Positions 28,210 to 40,675 of a stretch of 64,000 nt of DNA are shown here, in pieces. The translations under genes were made by a program, and so were the position numbers. The notes beneath the pieces were generated by a model. It was not told the DNA's origin and made no database searches. It saw only the letters and a program-made list of their open reading frames with translations. Source of the DNA: Embiotoca jacksoni (lineage: Eukaryota; Chordata; Actinopteri; Embiotocidae); assembly GCA_022577435.1 (NCBI GenBank), contig JAKOON010000011.1, positions 7,037,501 to 7,101,500 on the forward strand. Reading direction: 5' to 3'. The stretch's first letter is position 1. Each line of letters opens with the position of its first letter.

Positions 28210-31200
28210 AGGGGGGGGGGGTGTCATCCTCTGAGCTGATTTGGCGCTCTGAATGAGTAACAGGCTGGACGTAGTGATGGAGTGAGTCAGTGAATGTTTT
28301 AATGTCTGCTCATCAGTGACAACGATGTCTGGAGTTCTTGTACACTCGGGTTTATTCCCTTAACGCAGGAGTTCACGCAGGACTCGCAAAACTAAACTTT
28401 ACAACGAGGGAAAGAAATTTTTTTTTTTTTTTTTTTTTAAATAAAAATGCAAATAAAAACAAATATTGTCATACATCAGTCAAAAGGAGAAAAACTTACA
28501 TTTTCTGCAGAGCTTGGGCCATAACAACACCACTGGTCAAGTCATCTACCGTCTTGCACGTAGCCTCGACTCCGAATGTCTGGATCTAAACAACAAACAG
28601 ACGCATATATGTTCAGTGTTGGGTGAAGGATGAAACAATTCACTTGTACAACGTAACCAGTTTATTATCTGGAATATAATCTGTCGGAAACATTCAACAA
28701 ACGTTCTACACGAGAGGCAACGACGCCTTCCTTTAAGGAGCATCCTGTTCACAAGCCACACAGCCGCACCTGAATGCTGCCCGGTACAATTGGAGCCCCG
28801 CTGTCTGAGTCGTAGGGGTTATCAGCTACTCAAAAACTACTTGGTGATGGTAATGAGCCAGGTGCAGACATAGCTCGTCTCTTTCCGACCCGCGATTTAT
28901 TCCATTGGTGGGATTCAGCTTCTCTCAACTGGCGCTGTTCCCTGGGAGACGATGAGTTGAATCTGTCGGACACCGGTACCAAAAGACTTGACATGCTTTG
29001 AATCGAACAGGCTTGGTTTTTTTAATACGAGTAATCTTGCACAAAGATATTGAACCCTTCGCCGGAGGCACATGAAGGATGACCACGGCGAATCGCCGCA
29101 CCACACCGGCGGTTAAGGTGGCGAGTGGCGGGCCGAGACGAGGTTTCACCAGACGGGGACACCGCGCCGTCATCAGGTCGTCACCCCTCGGAGCAACGCC
29201 GGCGACAGTGCGTCGCCAGGTCAGCAGTGAGGAACAGGCAAAGGGGGGCGCGTTTGACCACGAGGACCGTTTCGCCAGGGCAACGGCTCGCTGGCCGCAG
29301 CCTCCACCAGGGGAGATTTGTGGGTGCGGACGGGGACAGCAGAAGGTCCTGGTGGCCGTGCACTCGGCAACAAAAGAGAGCACACGACAGATTTCCTGAG
29401 TGCCGGACAATCTATAAAATAGTCACATCTTCATATTTAACAGCCAACATCCTTACTCTCAACACAGTATTATCTTGAAATTATACTGATGTTTGCTTTT
29501 CAATTTCACCTTCTTTACTTGATGTTCAGCCAACAGAAGAAAGTGAAAGCAAACTTTGCTTGTCGTCCCTGCTCAGCTTCTAATACATCACCTCTATCGG
29601 GGTTTTTTTCAGATCCCTTTCTTCCTCTCCCAACTCCCTCGCTCGTCTTTGTTGTCTTTCTACTCTTCATATTCGTCTCTAACCGGTATCCTCCAGGCAC
29701 AAAGTCTGCTGCCCGTACACAAGTGTCTCTTCCTCAGTCCGCATGCCAACAGTCCACGTGCCGAAGGAGGAGAGGAAACTAAGAGCAGGAATGTTGGAAT
29801 TATAACAGGAAGAAAATGACGAGGTTGAAATTCTGCCTGCACATTGCTCCGCCTCACTTTTCATGACGTGGCTCAAATACAAGATGAAACTCTCAGGCCT
29901 CCAGCTGGCGATTCGCTAAGAGCAAAGGTCAGCAATCGAGAATCTCAACATGTTGGCCAACTAGTTTGACGGCTCGCGTATGAGAGGTTTTTTTCTGGAT
30001 CCACTTGAGGAGCTGAGCTGAGTGCTTCAAGTCAGACCCAAGCTAGACTTGTATATAGTCACATATATTTTCAGACTGTACTTATTTCAAGCATAAAACC
30101 CATTCCAATTTCATGTTCTTATGACTGGGAGATGTTACTGTGAAAAGCAACAAGAAGTACGAACGCGCCATTTCACTCCTTGCCGTCTCGGTTCACTGCT
30201 GAGTAACTAGTGGCTGGACAACTGTTCTTAAAATAAACATGATGCAAGAACAACATCCTCCCCAACTACTGCGCGGCACTAATGCCAGTATCTGTTGTTA
30301 ACGAGTTTAAACAAAATTAAAGAAAATGCATTTGATTTGATTTGATTTTTAATTCTTCATGGATAGGTTTGGGACCTTGAGAAGTATTTCAGTAAGTCAA
30401 AGCAACTTGGAGCGCTACGTTACCGTTACCAGAGGTGAAGAGAGAGATCAGTGAACACAAAAACACTCGGCGCTTTAAACAGTAGTAGGACACACTTGTC
30501 ATGGCATGAAGATGACACTCACAATAACATCCATCAGTGGACAACATCATCCAGACAGAAAGGTTTTAGACTGCCGTTGTATTTTATTGGGATATGAAGG
30601 AAATGGAAAATAATACCACAGTGAACTTTAAACAGTTTTTGCCTCTTGTCTCTGCTGTCATGACCTTCGGGGGACCTATTAGTTGTGTGACTGTGTCAAT
30701 GAAAACGAACTCGTCAACTAGCTCGCAGGGTTTTTAAGGCAGCAATAAGAAACCTTCTCAGCGAGTCGGCTCGCAGCCAAACGCAGCCGCTGGCCCGGAG
30801 CCAACACGACCGACAGAACCAAAACATTACCCCCAGATTACATAAACGCGTATTACCGGTGGGAGGATGGAGAAACTTTACCTGCTTTAATTACATACAG
30901 TGTTTCCTCAAGGATCTAACAGTTCTGCCTATTTCATAGTACAGCTCAATCAAGATGAAACGCTTTCCTGTGGTGCTACATTATCTTGTATAGCGGGTTT
31001 CGTTCTGATTTCCTGTTTTCGACACCACTGGTGTAAAAAACAAAAAACAAAAAGAACACTAAACACTAAAACATAAGCGACACAAAAGGAGAGAAATGAA
31101 ACACAACAAACACCATGGCAGGACTCGATTGTTCTAAACTTGGCGACGGCTCTCCACCACGCCAACATTTGGTCTCATCATTTCCCTTCGCAGGAAAGAC

Positions 31201-34178
31201 GCGGCAGGAAAGAAAACATAGGATGGACCGCCCCGTCACAAACACGCTGACAGGCAACGAGCGTGACAGCATGACAAGCAGTCAGTAGCTGTCAACACGG
31301 TGTAAAAGTATTTATGTGAAAGAAATGACTCAATGGCCCCTGTAACATGGAATATACCAGGGGCTTGATGCCAGGTTGGATATTTTGGATACAGCTGGGC
31401 TTTAAAAGTTAAAACTCAAATCATCTTCAATCTAGCAGCTGCTTAAAGCCCAAAACATCCAACACTGTCTTTTCCATTATTTTGATGAACATTATATATA
31501 TAATGCTTTGTTGAAAGGAATGCATGCCCTTGTTCTGTCTATTGTGAAGCCACAGTGGAGCAGTGCAGGTGGGTTGCTTTACGCTGTAGAGGACACAGTT
31601 CAGGCACGAAGCTCTCCGTGAATGAAGCTTCATATTACCAGTTCCATCGCAATTACAGACGGGACACAAGCTGTATGTTTAGAGGTTCATTATTTGCGTC
31701 ACACGTAATGCCCTGAATGCTGATCGGGCACAAATGTAGAAACCCGTTTAGTAACTGCAGCAGCTAAAAAAGGTCAGTCAGTCAAACGGCAAACATTCTG
31801 CTGCAAACGGCTGATGTATTTGTCCGAGCAGCGAAGCGGGACTCAATTATGGATTCTGATATCCATCTTTTTTTGTAATCTTAAAGGTCATAAGAATCAA
31901 AAACTAAATGTTTTGACAGATAGTTACTGAAAGATTTGTAAATGCAGTGAAAACACCGACGGTAAAACGATTAGTCAGTGATAGACCTTTGCGCTGTTGT
32001 TCCTGGACTGAAGGTCAAAGGCATGAGGCCCCCGGTGTGAAAAATGAAGGGAACCTATCCATACTTTGTTGATATTCAGTTTCAGTAGCTTTTTACAGAT
32101 CGCTCTGGGCTAAGCCATGTCCCCTGCATCATCAGGATCACCTCCCAAATCAGCTTATTATGATTACACTAATCGTGGTGGAACGTTGAAGCACTGACTG
32201 CAGAGTAAAAGGAGGTCAACAGCCACGACTGCATCTTTTGGAGAAGTATTTTCTCTGTCCCCTTGTAAATTGTAGGAACTTGTACTGTTGTGATGCTCAT
32301 ACAAGGCTTAAAAATGCCCTTTACAGTTCAATAGAGCTACCCATCTGACCAAAAGCTGTAGCATTGACATACTCCCTGCTTCAGTACTTTCTGGTACGAG
32401 AAATTGTTCATCACAACTAATGCTTGCATTGAAAAATAAGAATATCTAAGTGTGGAAATACAATTGACCCTTCAATCAAAAAAAATGCTTTGTCAAAAGC
32501 TTAAGTATTTCATACGATATCGCAGCACACAACAAAGGGCAACAAAATGTAAAACAAACACTAGAAAGCTGTAACATAACCGTGTTATTTATGTACTTTT
32601 AGAAATTGCCATGCGAGTTTTGTAAAACCATAACAAGAAACGATCATATTTGCTCGAGTACGCCACATGAACCCAGAGTTCAGGTACACGGAAATCAAAC
32701 AGATCGGCTGGACTGAGATCCACACCTAAAGGGTTTGTGAAAACAGCTGGGAAAGGAGATTGTCGAGCTGTGGTCTATGCAGACATCACATGACTAGAAC
32801 TACAAAATAATTGGCCGCAAAAGCCCTCACATTAACTCATAATGAAATTAAATTTGCATCGTGATTATAATATCGCCTAATAACGTGCACATTTTTGTAT
32901 CATCGGGCAAAAACTTAGCCTGGTGGTGCCAGACTTAAAAAAAACTCGATATATGAGTCTTACCACCTGCCATAGGAAATCTTTTCCAGTTGCGTTCTAC
33001 AGGCTGCAGATCTCGGGTTCATTTTTTAAACTATTAAAGCAGCCTTTAACCAATCGGCACTGATAATAATATGCACCAAAACTGGCAGAAACTCTACCAC
33101 TATCTACGTTCAGACAAAAACGCTCAACTTCAACATCATGGCGTTTAACCACCGACACTGGTCGCCGATCGGTCCGCCCTTCGGAGTGGTTGCGCAAACC
33201 TTAATGGGAGCAGGGTTTCAAAACTATAATCACAGTGAAGACAACTAAAGCTGTGAGCAATAATTAGGTGCAGCCAGGCTCATGTGAACTCTCCATGAAA
33301 ATCAAATATACTCCTCCTTCCCACTGCACTGAAACAGCTGCTATTTCGTAAGGAGGCGCAGTCTCCTGTTAAACTAAGGATCAGTCAGACTCAGTGACGT
33401 CACAGTTAACAGGTATGTGAGGAATGTTTGCCTGCCACATGAATACTGTGACCACCAGGTTTAGTTGTTTGATCTCACTGAGGGGAATCTACAAGTTCAC
33501 TTCCAGCGTGTATCTACTGATGTTTCAGGACAGCTCTTCAAGTGAGGTTCTTAAGATTCACAGGGTGTTTTCAGGTCAGTGTCTTACATCCTACTCCAGC
33601 CAACCCAGCTGAGCCTGATCACCCCCCCTCCTTCCCTCCCTGCCAATCACATTTCTTTTTTTACACACTCAAGTATTCGTATTAATTACATGAACTATTG
33701 CCTTTTTCTTGTACGTCTACGTTACACCTCCCCACCATTGTGTGTGTCCAGAGCAGGCTCTATGTGTGCTTGGCTAGCATATTCACTTTACTTTTCTTTT
33801 TCTCGGAAAGCGATCATTTATTAAACATTAACGATTTGTTAAAACAATATGAAATGCATAAAAAAACAACAACAACAACAACATTTGATAAGTGTCGTCC
33901 CATCTACAGGCACAGAGTCAATTATGTAAACACGGCCCAATCGGAAGCAGGTGATCCTCCAGACTTCTCCACTGGGTAATTTAAACCTCTGGAAAGGTTT
34001 AGGGTCACGTTGTAAACCCAAACTCAGGAAATTAGCCTGTATTTGACAATTAGACCAGAAGAAGGAATGAGAGGGGGGGAGAAGAAGAAAAGCGAGCAAA
34101 AAAAAAAAAAAAAAAGGACAACAATGACAGGAATTCAGCCCAGAAGCAGACACGGAGCGATGCTGAATTCAGACGAGG

Positions 34179-34243
<65 letters not shown>

Positions 34244-34724
34244 CGATGCAAAGAAACGTTAAATCATAACAAGGCCGATGTCCGTGCTGCCGGATCCGTC
34301 TTTACCTCTTTAACAACATCAGGCAGATATTTAGTAAAGTTAGGCTGAACGCTCGGTAACAGCCCAGGAGACAGAATAAAAAACCTCTCAGTTTGTTGTT
34401 GTTGTTGTTTTTTTTTTGCCGTGGTTATTTTTTTGGTGCGGTAGCTCGACCCGCTAGCGAGCAAACACATCAGCATGCTAAAGCAGCGAACAGCTGGCCT
34501 GCATACGTCACCGACGTGGGCTCGTGTCAAGTTCCTCGAGACCAGCTAACGTTACCGCCGTTAGCTCCTCGAGCTTAGCATTAGCAACGTACGCTAGCTG
34601 GCGTTCGTCGGCGCCGGAGAGCTGTCAAGTGAGGGAGGAAGAAACGAGTATATCTTGGATGACTTACCCATGTTAAGAGGCTTTCACAGAGTTCCATCCG
34701 ATCCAAGGACTCCGATGTACTCAT
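14731..34724 (-). CDS. HOOK3: Protein Hook homolog 3, dynein-dynactin activating adaptor (23 coding exons, 717 aa)
   Basis: Coding exons in transcript order: 34668-34724, 28500-28585, 27863-27935, 27560-27610, 27213-27345, 27029-27096, 26623-26685, 26233-26316, 23221-23384, 22992-23132, 22407-22494, 22064-22177, 21783-21893, 21394-21478, 21211-21280, 18429-18569, 18080-18167, 16520-16554, 16311-16393, 15995-16095, 15767-15871, 15503-15574, 14731-14871. They sum to 2154 bases with all phases joining; human HOOK3 is 718 aa. Exons 1-6 (residues 1-156) encode the N-terminal Hook domain, a calponin-homology-like fold that binds dynein light intermediate chain (MELCESLLTW, GDNWRLK, LGQHINDFTLPDV). 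The rest is coiled coil (MEERYKKYLEKAKS, IRTLDPKQNQG) with a conserved tail ending YPGHVQPATGR. The family joins dynein-dynactin to cargo, including Golgi membranes and the FTS-FHIP complex. Sequence fits HOOK3 rather than HOOK1 or HOOK2 (SIEDINSPAGRRH, the tail). The start codon lies in a GC-rich promoter. Confidence 0.97.
15168..15181 (-). promoter_or_regulatory. CTCF-like motif in the last HOOK3 intron
   Basis: The minus strand reads GCCAGCAGAGGGCA, a close match to the vertebrate CTCF core (CCASYAGRKGGCR). It lies in the intron before the final HOOK3 exon. Motif match only; occupancy is unknown. Confidence 0.45.
18570..21210 (-). other. HOOK3: HOOK3 intron 15, 2.6 kb, no exon seen
   Basis: AT-rich intron with an (ACAA)n run near 19017-19044 and a (CTGT)n run near 20207-20219. 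I see no additional coding exon or recognised mobile element in it. Confidence 0.7.
22274..22299. repeat. Poly(G) run, 26 G
   Basis: An uninterrupted plus-strand G-run in HOOK3 intron 11, between the exons at 22064-22177 and 22407-22494. It is C-rich in the HOOK3 pre-mRNA. The length is likely polymorphic or affected by sequencing error. Confidence 0.95.
23385..25215 (-). other. HOOK3: HOOK3 intron between candidate cassette exon and exon 9
   Basis: About 1.8 kb, AT-rich, with a T-run near 24752-24769. An 89-codon minus-strand frame runs into the exon at 23221-23384, but it is intronic sequence read through from the splice acceptor. No other exon recognised. Confidence 0.6.
25216..25278 (-). 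CDS. HOOK3: Candidate cassette exon of HOOK3 (63 bases, 21 codons)
   Basis: This block is flanked on the minus strand by a pyrimidine-rich acceptor ending tttaaag and a donor AGG/gtaaat. It reads in the HOOK3 frame with no stop: AFHVQEERDRLRLEFNELEE then R. It would sit between residues 205 and 206, where flanking introns are phase 0, giving 738 aa instead of 717. Hydrophobic residues continue the heptad a/d pattern: A206, V209, L216, F220 and L223 link L202 to V227 and L230, with only R213 polar. Its length is exactly three heptads, so the coiled-coil register is kept. I do not recall this segment in human HOOK3, HOOK1 or HOOK2. A tissue-restricted alternative exon is the best reading; a chance open frame cannot be excluded without RNA data. 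Confidence 0.6.
28153..28220. repeat. (GT)n microsatellite followed by G-run
   Basis: About 54 bases of GT repeat run directly into a G-rich tract, within HOOK3 intron 1-2 sequence (between exons 2 and 3). Source of spurious Val-Cys and Thr-His frames. Confidence 0.95.
29075..29390. other. GC-rich, CpG-rich island inside HOOK3 intron 1
   Basis: About 315 bases with many CpG dinucleotides interrupt AT-rich intron sequence. Frames are open on both strands (a 161-codon minus-strand frame spans 28925-29410; plus-strand frames of 106 and 117 codons overlap it), which is expected of GC-rich DNA and is not evidence of coding. None of the peptides resembles a family I know. It may be an intronic CpG island, an alternative promoter, or a piece of an inserted GC-rich element. 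Confidence 0.5.
34179..34239. repeat. Poly(A) run, 61 A
   Basis: A pure A-run on the plus strand (U-run in the HOOK3 pre-mRNA), with shorter A-runs just before it near 34100-34116. No retrogene or SINE body is evident beside it. Confidence 0.95.
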
Positions 34725-34910
34725 TGCTGCCTAACGTACACTGACAAGAGGCTGAACTTATTTAAAGAGTCAGCTTTCATCCGCTCCGGAGATCGCTCGC
34801 TCTCTGGCCGCCTCGCAGTCCGTCGGCCGGTAGTCGGGTTCGCTTGCTTCGCTCGACCGGCGTCTGCCGGAGAGGCGGGCGGGCGGGGCGGGCGAGGTGG
34901 GCGGAGTCTG
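34725..34910 (-). promoter_or_regulatory. HOOK3: HOOK3 promoter and 5' UTR, GC-box cluster
   Basis: Upstream of the HOOK3 start codon, sequence turns strongly GC-rich and contains clustered Sp1-type GC boxes between 34874 and 34905 (ggcgggcgggcggggcggg, then gtgggcggag). No TATA box is evident. This is a typical housekeeping CpG-island promoter. The start site is not determined. Confidence 0.65.
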
Positions 34911-37333
34911 TGATACATTTAAAAGGAAACTTTCCAGTTTACAAAAAAAAAAAAAAAAAAAAGATCCTTCAGAGGATTTTTGTCAGGAATAAATTACACA
35001 CACCAAAAAAAAGCAATACCGGCTCTTGGTTTACTATATTTCAGTTGAGTCATAGTTTTCTCTCCAAAACATGACAAGTGGTAAATTGCACATTCATACT
35101 GGAAACTCTTGACATTATGATCTTGACCTTAATGATTAATTGTAAATTAATTGCAAACACGAGCCTAAATTCACACAATAAAACTCTTTCTGATAGGCAA
35201 AACGAAAGCAGTCCACAATGAAGAGCTACCATTATATAACCAGTATAAATGGTGTGTGTAGGTACTAAATTGTAAAAGCAGAGGGGAGTCTAATTCTGGC
35301 ATTATATTTATTACACATTTCTAAAATAGATTTTGATGTGTGCATGAAGTAAAGCGCAAATCTTGATCCTGCTTTCAATTGGTAGAAGTATACTTTTGAA
35401 AGTATCTATGCAGATTGCACCAAATCACTGACTCTTCCAGCAGTATTTTCCCACCCAGGTAAGACTCTCGCCTAACCAGTTTTCAGCAGTAGAACAGCAA
35501 GAGCATTACAACACATGCTGCTATCATTGATTTGTATGAAAAACAAAAGGGCGGAGGTTGCTCAAACACCCCAGAGACAAACTGGAAGAAATGTTAGTCA
35601 GCAAAACTAAAAAGGTATGACACATCTTTGACATGTGCCACACCTCAAAAAGCCAATGGTGTTTTTTTTTGGTTGGTGATCTGAAGCTGTCGAACAGAAT
35701 AAACTTTACAGTTGGTCGTTGATCTGCCACATGAACCTCAACACCATCCTGTTACTATACTTTAAAATGAAGGCCAAAGCTTATTCAGCAAAGAAAGCCT
35801 CCCCCAAAAGCACATGGGCTGGACAAAGTTTCAGCCACCACTGTAAAACAGCCTTTTCCAGCCTGAGGGTCAGGACCTCAACATGGACTAACTTTTGCAC
35901 TTTCCAAAAATAAGTGCAATACAGGACAGAAAATACACATAACTATATCTAAAATACACTGCATTAATTATGCTTGCTGGTGGCCTCTATCTGCTTTAAC
36001 CTCTTTTCCAAATGTACCAGAATATTTAATATCTTGCTATGACGAGGCGAATCAACACCAGTTACTGCAGTTGATTCATTGAAGGAGTCACAAGTCAAAA
36101 AGGCTGAGAATGAGAACTTTATATTTATTGTACGCCAGGCAAAGATTTTCATTTGAACACAAGACAGAAAGGTCTCACTCGTTCCTTTTACATCCTCAAG
36201 AAATTATTCCTTTTCCAAATATCTTTTTTTTTTTTTTTTTTTTTTAAATGACAAAATATAACTGAATACACATTGGTCACAATGTTTATATTTTTAATAG
36301 AATTAAATTTAGATTCATTTTTGAAATTATACAGATGAAAAAAAAGGACACCGATGTTTCAAAGGATCTTTAGGTTTTGTTCACCACCAACTCTGAGCCT
36401 GATAAAGATTGTAAATTTTACACAGGAAACAAACACTCAAATTCACAATTAACTTTAGAATAGTGAGGTAAACTTTTAAATGATGAGTTAACATTCATTA
36501 TTTGAGGAAGTTTACGTTCAAAATAATCTACAATTCCTCCTCGACACCTTTGGTTTGCCTTTGTTTTAAGATCCATGGGTTACTTTTTTATTTCTTAAAT
36601 AATAATGTACCAGTTGAGAAGTCTCTGTGCATCAGACCGGTTGCCCTGTGAACCATCAGTTCACATGGACGCATGCAGAAAGGTTCAGATTACAGCAGAT
36701 TTGATCCATAAATGTAAACTGCAGTAGGTGAAATTATGTTTTTTTTTTTATCAAGTAGTCATGAATATGCATAGGTACATGTTACATAAATAAGTTCATC
36801 ATCAGTGTAAGTGACCAAACAGGCTGTAATATTCACAGTAAGATGTTTCTTGAAACATACCTTTGATTGGCAGCTGTAAATCTGGATGCAAACAGCCATA
36901 CTTAAATGCATTTTATCAACACTGTACGTCCACGCTCTCGTTATATTACACAACTGTCTCCATTAAGATGCACATTGACCAAACGACTGCTTTTTGCAAC
37001 ATCGTCAAAGAACAGGCGGGTAGAAACACGAGCCATTCAGGAGGGGTGTTCCTTAAGTACGTATATAGGCCACAATGATTTTCCTGGCTGACTGTAGTGT
37101 CTGATTCAAAGTATATGTTCCATTGTCCGAGGCCTTGACTCATCCAACCCATGAACCATTAATGCTGCCATCTACATACAGGCAACATTCAAAGCTCATA
37201 TTTTTCTCACACCTTTTCAGTGTTAAAGTAGCAATGAAGACTTTACCATAAACCTTTATGAGAAAACCAGAAGTATTGATGAACTGCTCTGCGAGTCCAC
37301 CCCAGATGCCGCGCTCTTTTAATGAGCGCCCAC
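34911..37333 (-). other. RNF170: RNF170 3' UTR region and spacer to the HOOK3 promoter
   Basis: There is no coding exon between the RNF170 stop codon and the HOOK3 promoter. Candidate poly(A) signals on the minus strand (AATAAA) lie at about 36124-36129, near 36580 and near 35310, so the RNF170 3' UTR is probably 1-2 kb. A T-run sits at about 36223-36245. I cannot choose between the sites. Confidence 0.4.
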
Positions 37334-40300
37334 CTAGCCGTTCAGTCTCTGTGTGACCACCTCTCTGTACATGATGGAGATGTACACAAAGAGGAGTAGG
37401 ATTACAAAGAAATCGTCCATGAACCCCAGGAGGCCGAAAAGGGCTTCGGGGAGGATGTCGAGCGGCGAGGCCAGGTAGGTGAGAGCGCCGACCAGGCAGA
37501 GAAGAATTCGAATCCTGAACATCCAGAAGAGGCCGCCCATGGAAAACATCTCCCTGAAGGCATGGCGGAGCAGGGTGGGCACGTCGCGCAGCCTGTCCAT
37601 GAACTGAGGGGAGGCGGAGAGACACAAAGACAGAGGAGCGACATTATGAAAAGACCTAAATATACTCCTCTCAATTATGATGCACCGCACAAGTCAGTAG
37701 CTCATAAATATTAGCAATGCAGCAAGATTAGACATTTTTGAGGGACGTTATGTTAATTGTTAATACTACAAAGCACAGTAACTGATATATTTTCTAAAGT
37801 ATTATAATAACATTTATAACAGGGCAATGAAAATGTTTCTAGCAGCATCTTCAGACCATTTTTATTTCAAGAACCGAGTAAAATTGGTTAAAAAGTTATT
37901 ATAATATATCAACCTACAAGTACTGCAGCCTAAATCATTATCTGGATGGAGTATACTCACAGATCTAGGCTGGCCGGAGAACCTGCGGTTGTAATCGTTG
38001 ATGTCTCTTAGTATGAGCAGAGGTTCCGCCTCACCATCCTGCACCCTCTGAGGAGCGGCGTGCTCTTGAAACAACGGGAATAGCAATGTTACCTGGGAAA
38101 CAAAAAAACAGTAAATGATAAGCTTTCACAAAGGGGGGAGGGGATGGAGTGGTGCTTCCACCACTCTCACTGACACAAATATCTTTTACGCTTTTTTTTT
38201 TTTTTTTTACTTTGACAGTAACTAACAGCAAAATATTAGACTAGACCTGAAAGGTGTAATGTTGAATTCACACATATTTTTGTGTTTAACACGTAATTTA
38301 CATCTGTCCAACTTCAGAGTGATGTATCTTCTGTACCACATCGGGATGGGTCATAGTTTTCTAAACTTAACATTTTTGCTTTTTAATGCTTAATGCAATT
38401 ATCATCTGGTCTTATTTCCTTCGGCAGCTGTAATGCATTACGTTTGCCAGCAGGTGGCAGTAATGCACCTGAAAGCTTTTTGCTAATTGCTATTAAACAA
38501 CAAATCGAGGGGAAGAAGAACACGTTACCAAACTCTGGTGCAATGTCTTCAAAAAAAATAATGGAATAGTTCACAGCGGATATCAAGTAACATTATTGTT
38601 TAAAATATTCATCCCCAGTACTACAAACTACTTACTCTACTTTTTGGTCCTTGTTGAAAATGTTTTAATAACACAATGGCAATACAGCGCCCAAGTCTGA
38701 GTAGCATTTTGTTCCGATATCTATGCTGTAAATGATCACAGCCCTGGTGTTGTTCAGCATGGAGCCAGCCGATCGGTTCTCTCCTGGCTGCTCTTCGCTC
38801 AGCGTCAGAGGATATTTGTGTCAACATTTTCCTGCAGTGAGCTTAAGATGAGTGAGAAAGGCAGCAAAGCCCGTTCTTATTCACAATAAACAGCAGCTGT
38901 CACTGTCCCTGCTTTTTGAATCAGTGTGTGTGAATGGCCCATTAGGGAAGCAAGTGATACTATCAGCTACCTGTAGGTCTTGCAAAAAATTTGAACACTT
39001 AAAGAAACAATTCTCACCATTTGTCTGCAGATAGGACAGTTAATCGCACCCAGCCAGGTGCCATATCTCCAGTAGGCTATAATGCAGGAGCCTATACAGA
39101 AATAAGGACGAGTGTATGTGAGTACAGCTTAAGTAAAATTACAAGTATTAGCTCTTTAAACATTTGAAAATATACGCGCTTTTATTTATGTGCATGTTTA
39201 CAGCTGAATTCTATATTCATTGCTATTTTCTTCTAATAATTTGAAGCGAAACCAGTTCAGTTTACACAAGTCAACAAAGCAGATTAAAACTGTGACCATT
39301 TTACATTAAAAACGTCTACACTCGTGATTCTTGTTCATTGCTTTCTCTCTGTTTCCTGATCTTACAGTTTTGTTGATCTAATTGTATATCATCGGAAAAT
39401 GTACAATACTCTTACCACAGAAAAGGTGTCCACAGTTGGTTTCCACAGGCAGAGCAGCCTGCTGTAAACACACAGGACAAGACATGTCTGTGTAGTACTG
39501 CTGCCTGGCCTCCGCCTGAGGATTATCATCCTGATGAAACAAATCAAATGCATATAAATCAAAAAGATGTGTAAAAGCCTTGCATAGTGTACGTGTTACA
39601 GCCATTTTTCTAGATTTATCTCCCCAGTGGAAAATAAACATCATACAACTATGTTAGAAATAAAACCAGTTATCAATCCTGGAGAGCCACACAGGGTATT
39701 ACCTTGTTTACTACTTGTAAAGTACATATTATTTAGGACAATTTCTTTTTTTTTTTTAAAGTACAATTCTTTAATCGCAGCCCTTTTTGGATTTCATGCT
39801 GTACTTTGGCCACACACACTTTTTGACTTACTTCCCCAAGAATTGAACTACTTTCTAGCTTCAATACTTAAGAGCATTCCAAAACTGAATACATTTCATA
39901 CAATTGCACAGAAATATATCTAGTTTTCAAACTTGTTTTCTTGATACAAGATACAGATATCAATAAAATATGAATTCCTCTGATTTATGAAAGAGATGAT
40001 AGCATTCAATTTAAATATGCTTCTGAAACTCTTTCACTGCACTAAATCTATTTTTGCAGGCATACAAAAACGATACTGTTCTTTAGCCTGAAATATGCCA
40101 GGCAACATTTAGCCTTTTTCTAAGTGCCTGTTGATGCCCAAAAAAGAATTCAAACAAATCAGACAGATTTTATGTATTGTTGTTGTGTTTTTTTTTTCAC
40201 GTTATCTTTTCCATTTCCATTTGGCCAGAAGGGGTAGACCCGCGTTTTCCTTCTTACCTGCTCTGTTTGAAGCTGTTGTCGTACGGCTCGAACGTGCTCC

Positions 40301-40675
40301 TGATTCTCAGGATGGATGTTCTGCTGCTCCTGTCTGAGGGGATCAAAAGGGAGACGTTTGACAATGCAATATTCCTCAGCTGAAACCCATGAGACATGCA
40401 ACAAGAAACAGGAAGAGCTCATATCTTATGTTTTCATTGAACAAATGACATGAGAACTGAATGCAACCCACCGAGCAAAGTTATTAATATCTGTATCATT
40501 ATTTGTCTATGACGTGCCAGTTATAATGTGTTTACCTGAAGAGCAAAGTGAGGAGCCCTGCGAGGAAGGTGACACTGAGCACCACAACAAACAACACTTG
40601 GTTGCTGACACCCTCAATGAGGGCGTCCTCATCTTGGATCAGGTAGTCCAAGTCCCCACATTGATTGTCCTCCAT
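37334..40675 (-). CDS. RNF170: E3 ubiquitin-protein ligase RNF170, ER membrane RING protein (268 aa)
   Basis: Six coding exons: 40536-40675, 40258-40333, 39416-39530, 39018-39091, 37961-38092, 37334-37603; 807 bases, phases join. Human RNF170 is 258 aa. The order is a short acidic N-terminus, a membrane segment (about residues 27-46), a RING finger and a C-terminal DUF1232 region with hydrophobic segments (MFRIRILLCLVGALTYLA; DDFFVILLLFVYISIMY). The RING is C3HC4 with all ligands present: C90, C93, C105, H107, C110, C113, C129, C132. The family ubiquitinates activated IP3 receptors for ER-associated degradation. The first coding exon has an acceptor 24 bases before the ATG, so a non-coding exon lies upstream. 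The gene is head to head with GPN3 and in tandem with HOOK3, which starts about 2.6 kb downstream of the RNF170 stop codon. Confidence 0.96.
38447..38462 (+). promoter_or_regulatory. CTCF-like motif in RNF170 intron
   Basis: CCAGCAGGTGGCAGTA on the plus strand is a close CTCF-core match, in the RNF170 intron between the exons at 37961-38092 and 39018-39091. It is followed by aatgcacc and, about 50 bases on, gaagaagaa, a pattern partly shared with the site at 42168. Confidence 0.4.

Larger units (their letters stand above)
28586..34667 (-). other. HOOK3: HOOK3 intron 1, about 6.1 kb
   Basis: The largest HOOK3 intron. It carries a GC-rich island (about 29075-29390), a 61-base poly(A) run and several short CA/AT runs. 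I see no further HOOK3 exon and no recognised protein in it. Confidence 0.75.

Noticed and set aside
28925..29478. Frames of 161, 117 and 106 codons on both strands
   Set aside because: They overlap in a GC-rich island where stop codons are rare, match no family and lie inside a HOOK3 intron. I keep the island as a finding but not the frames as genes.
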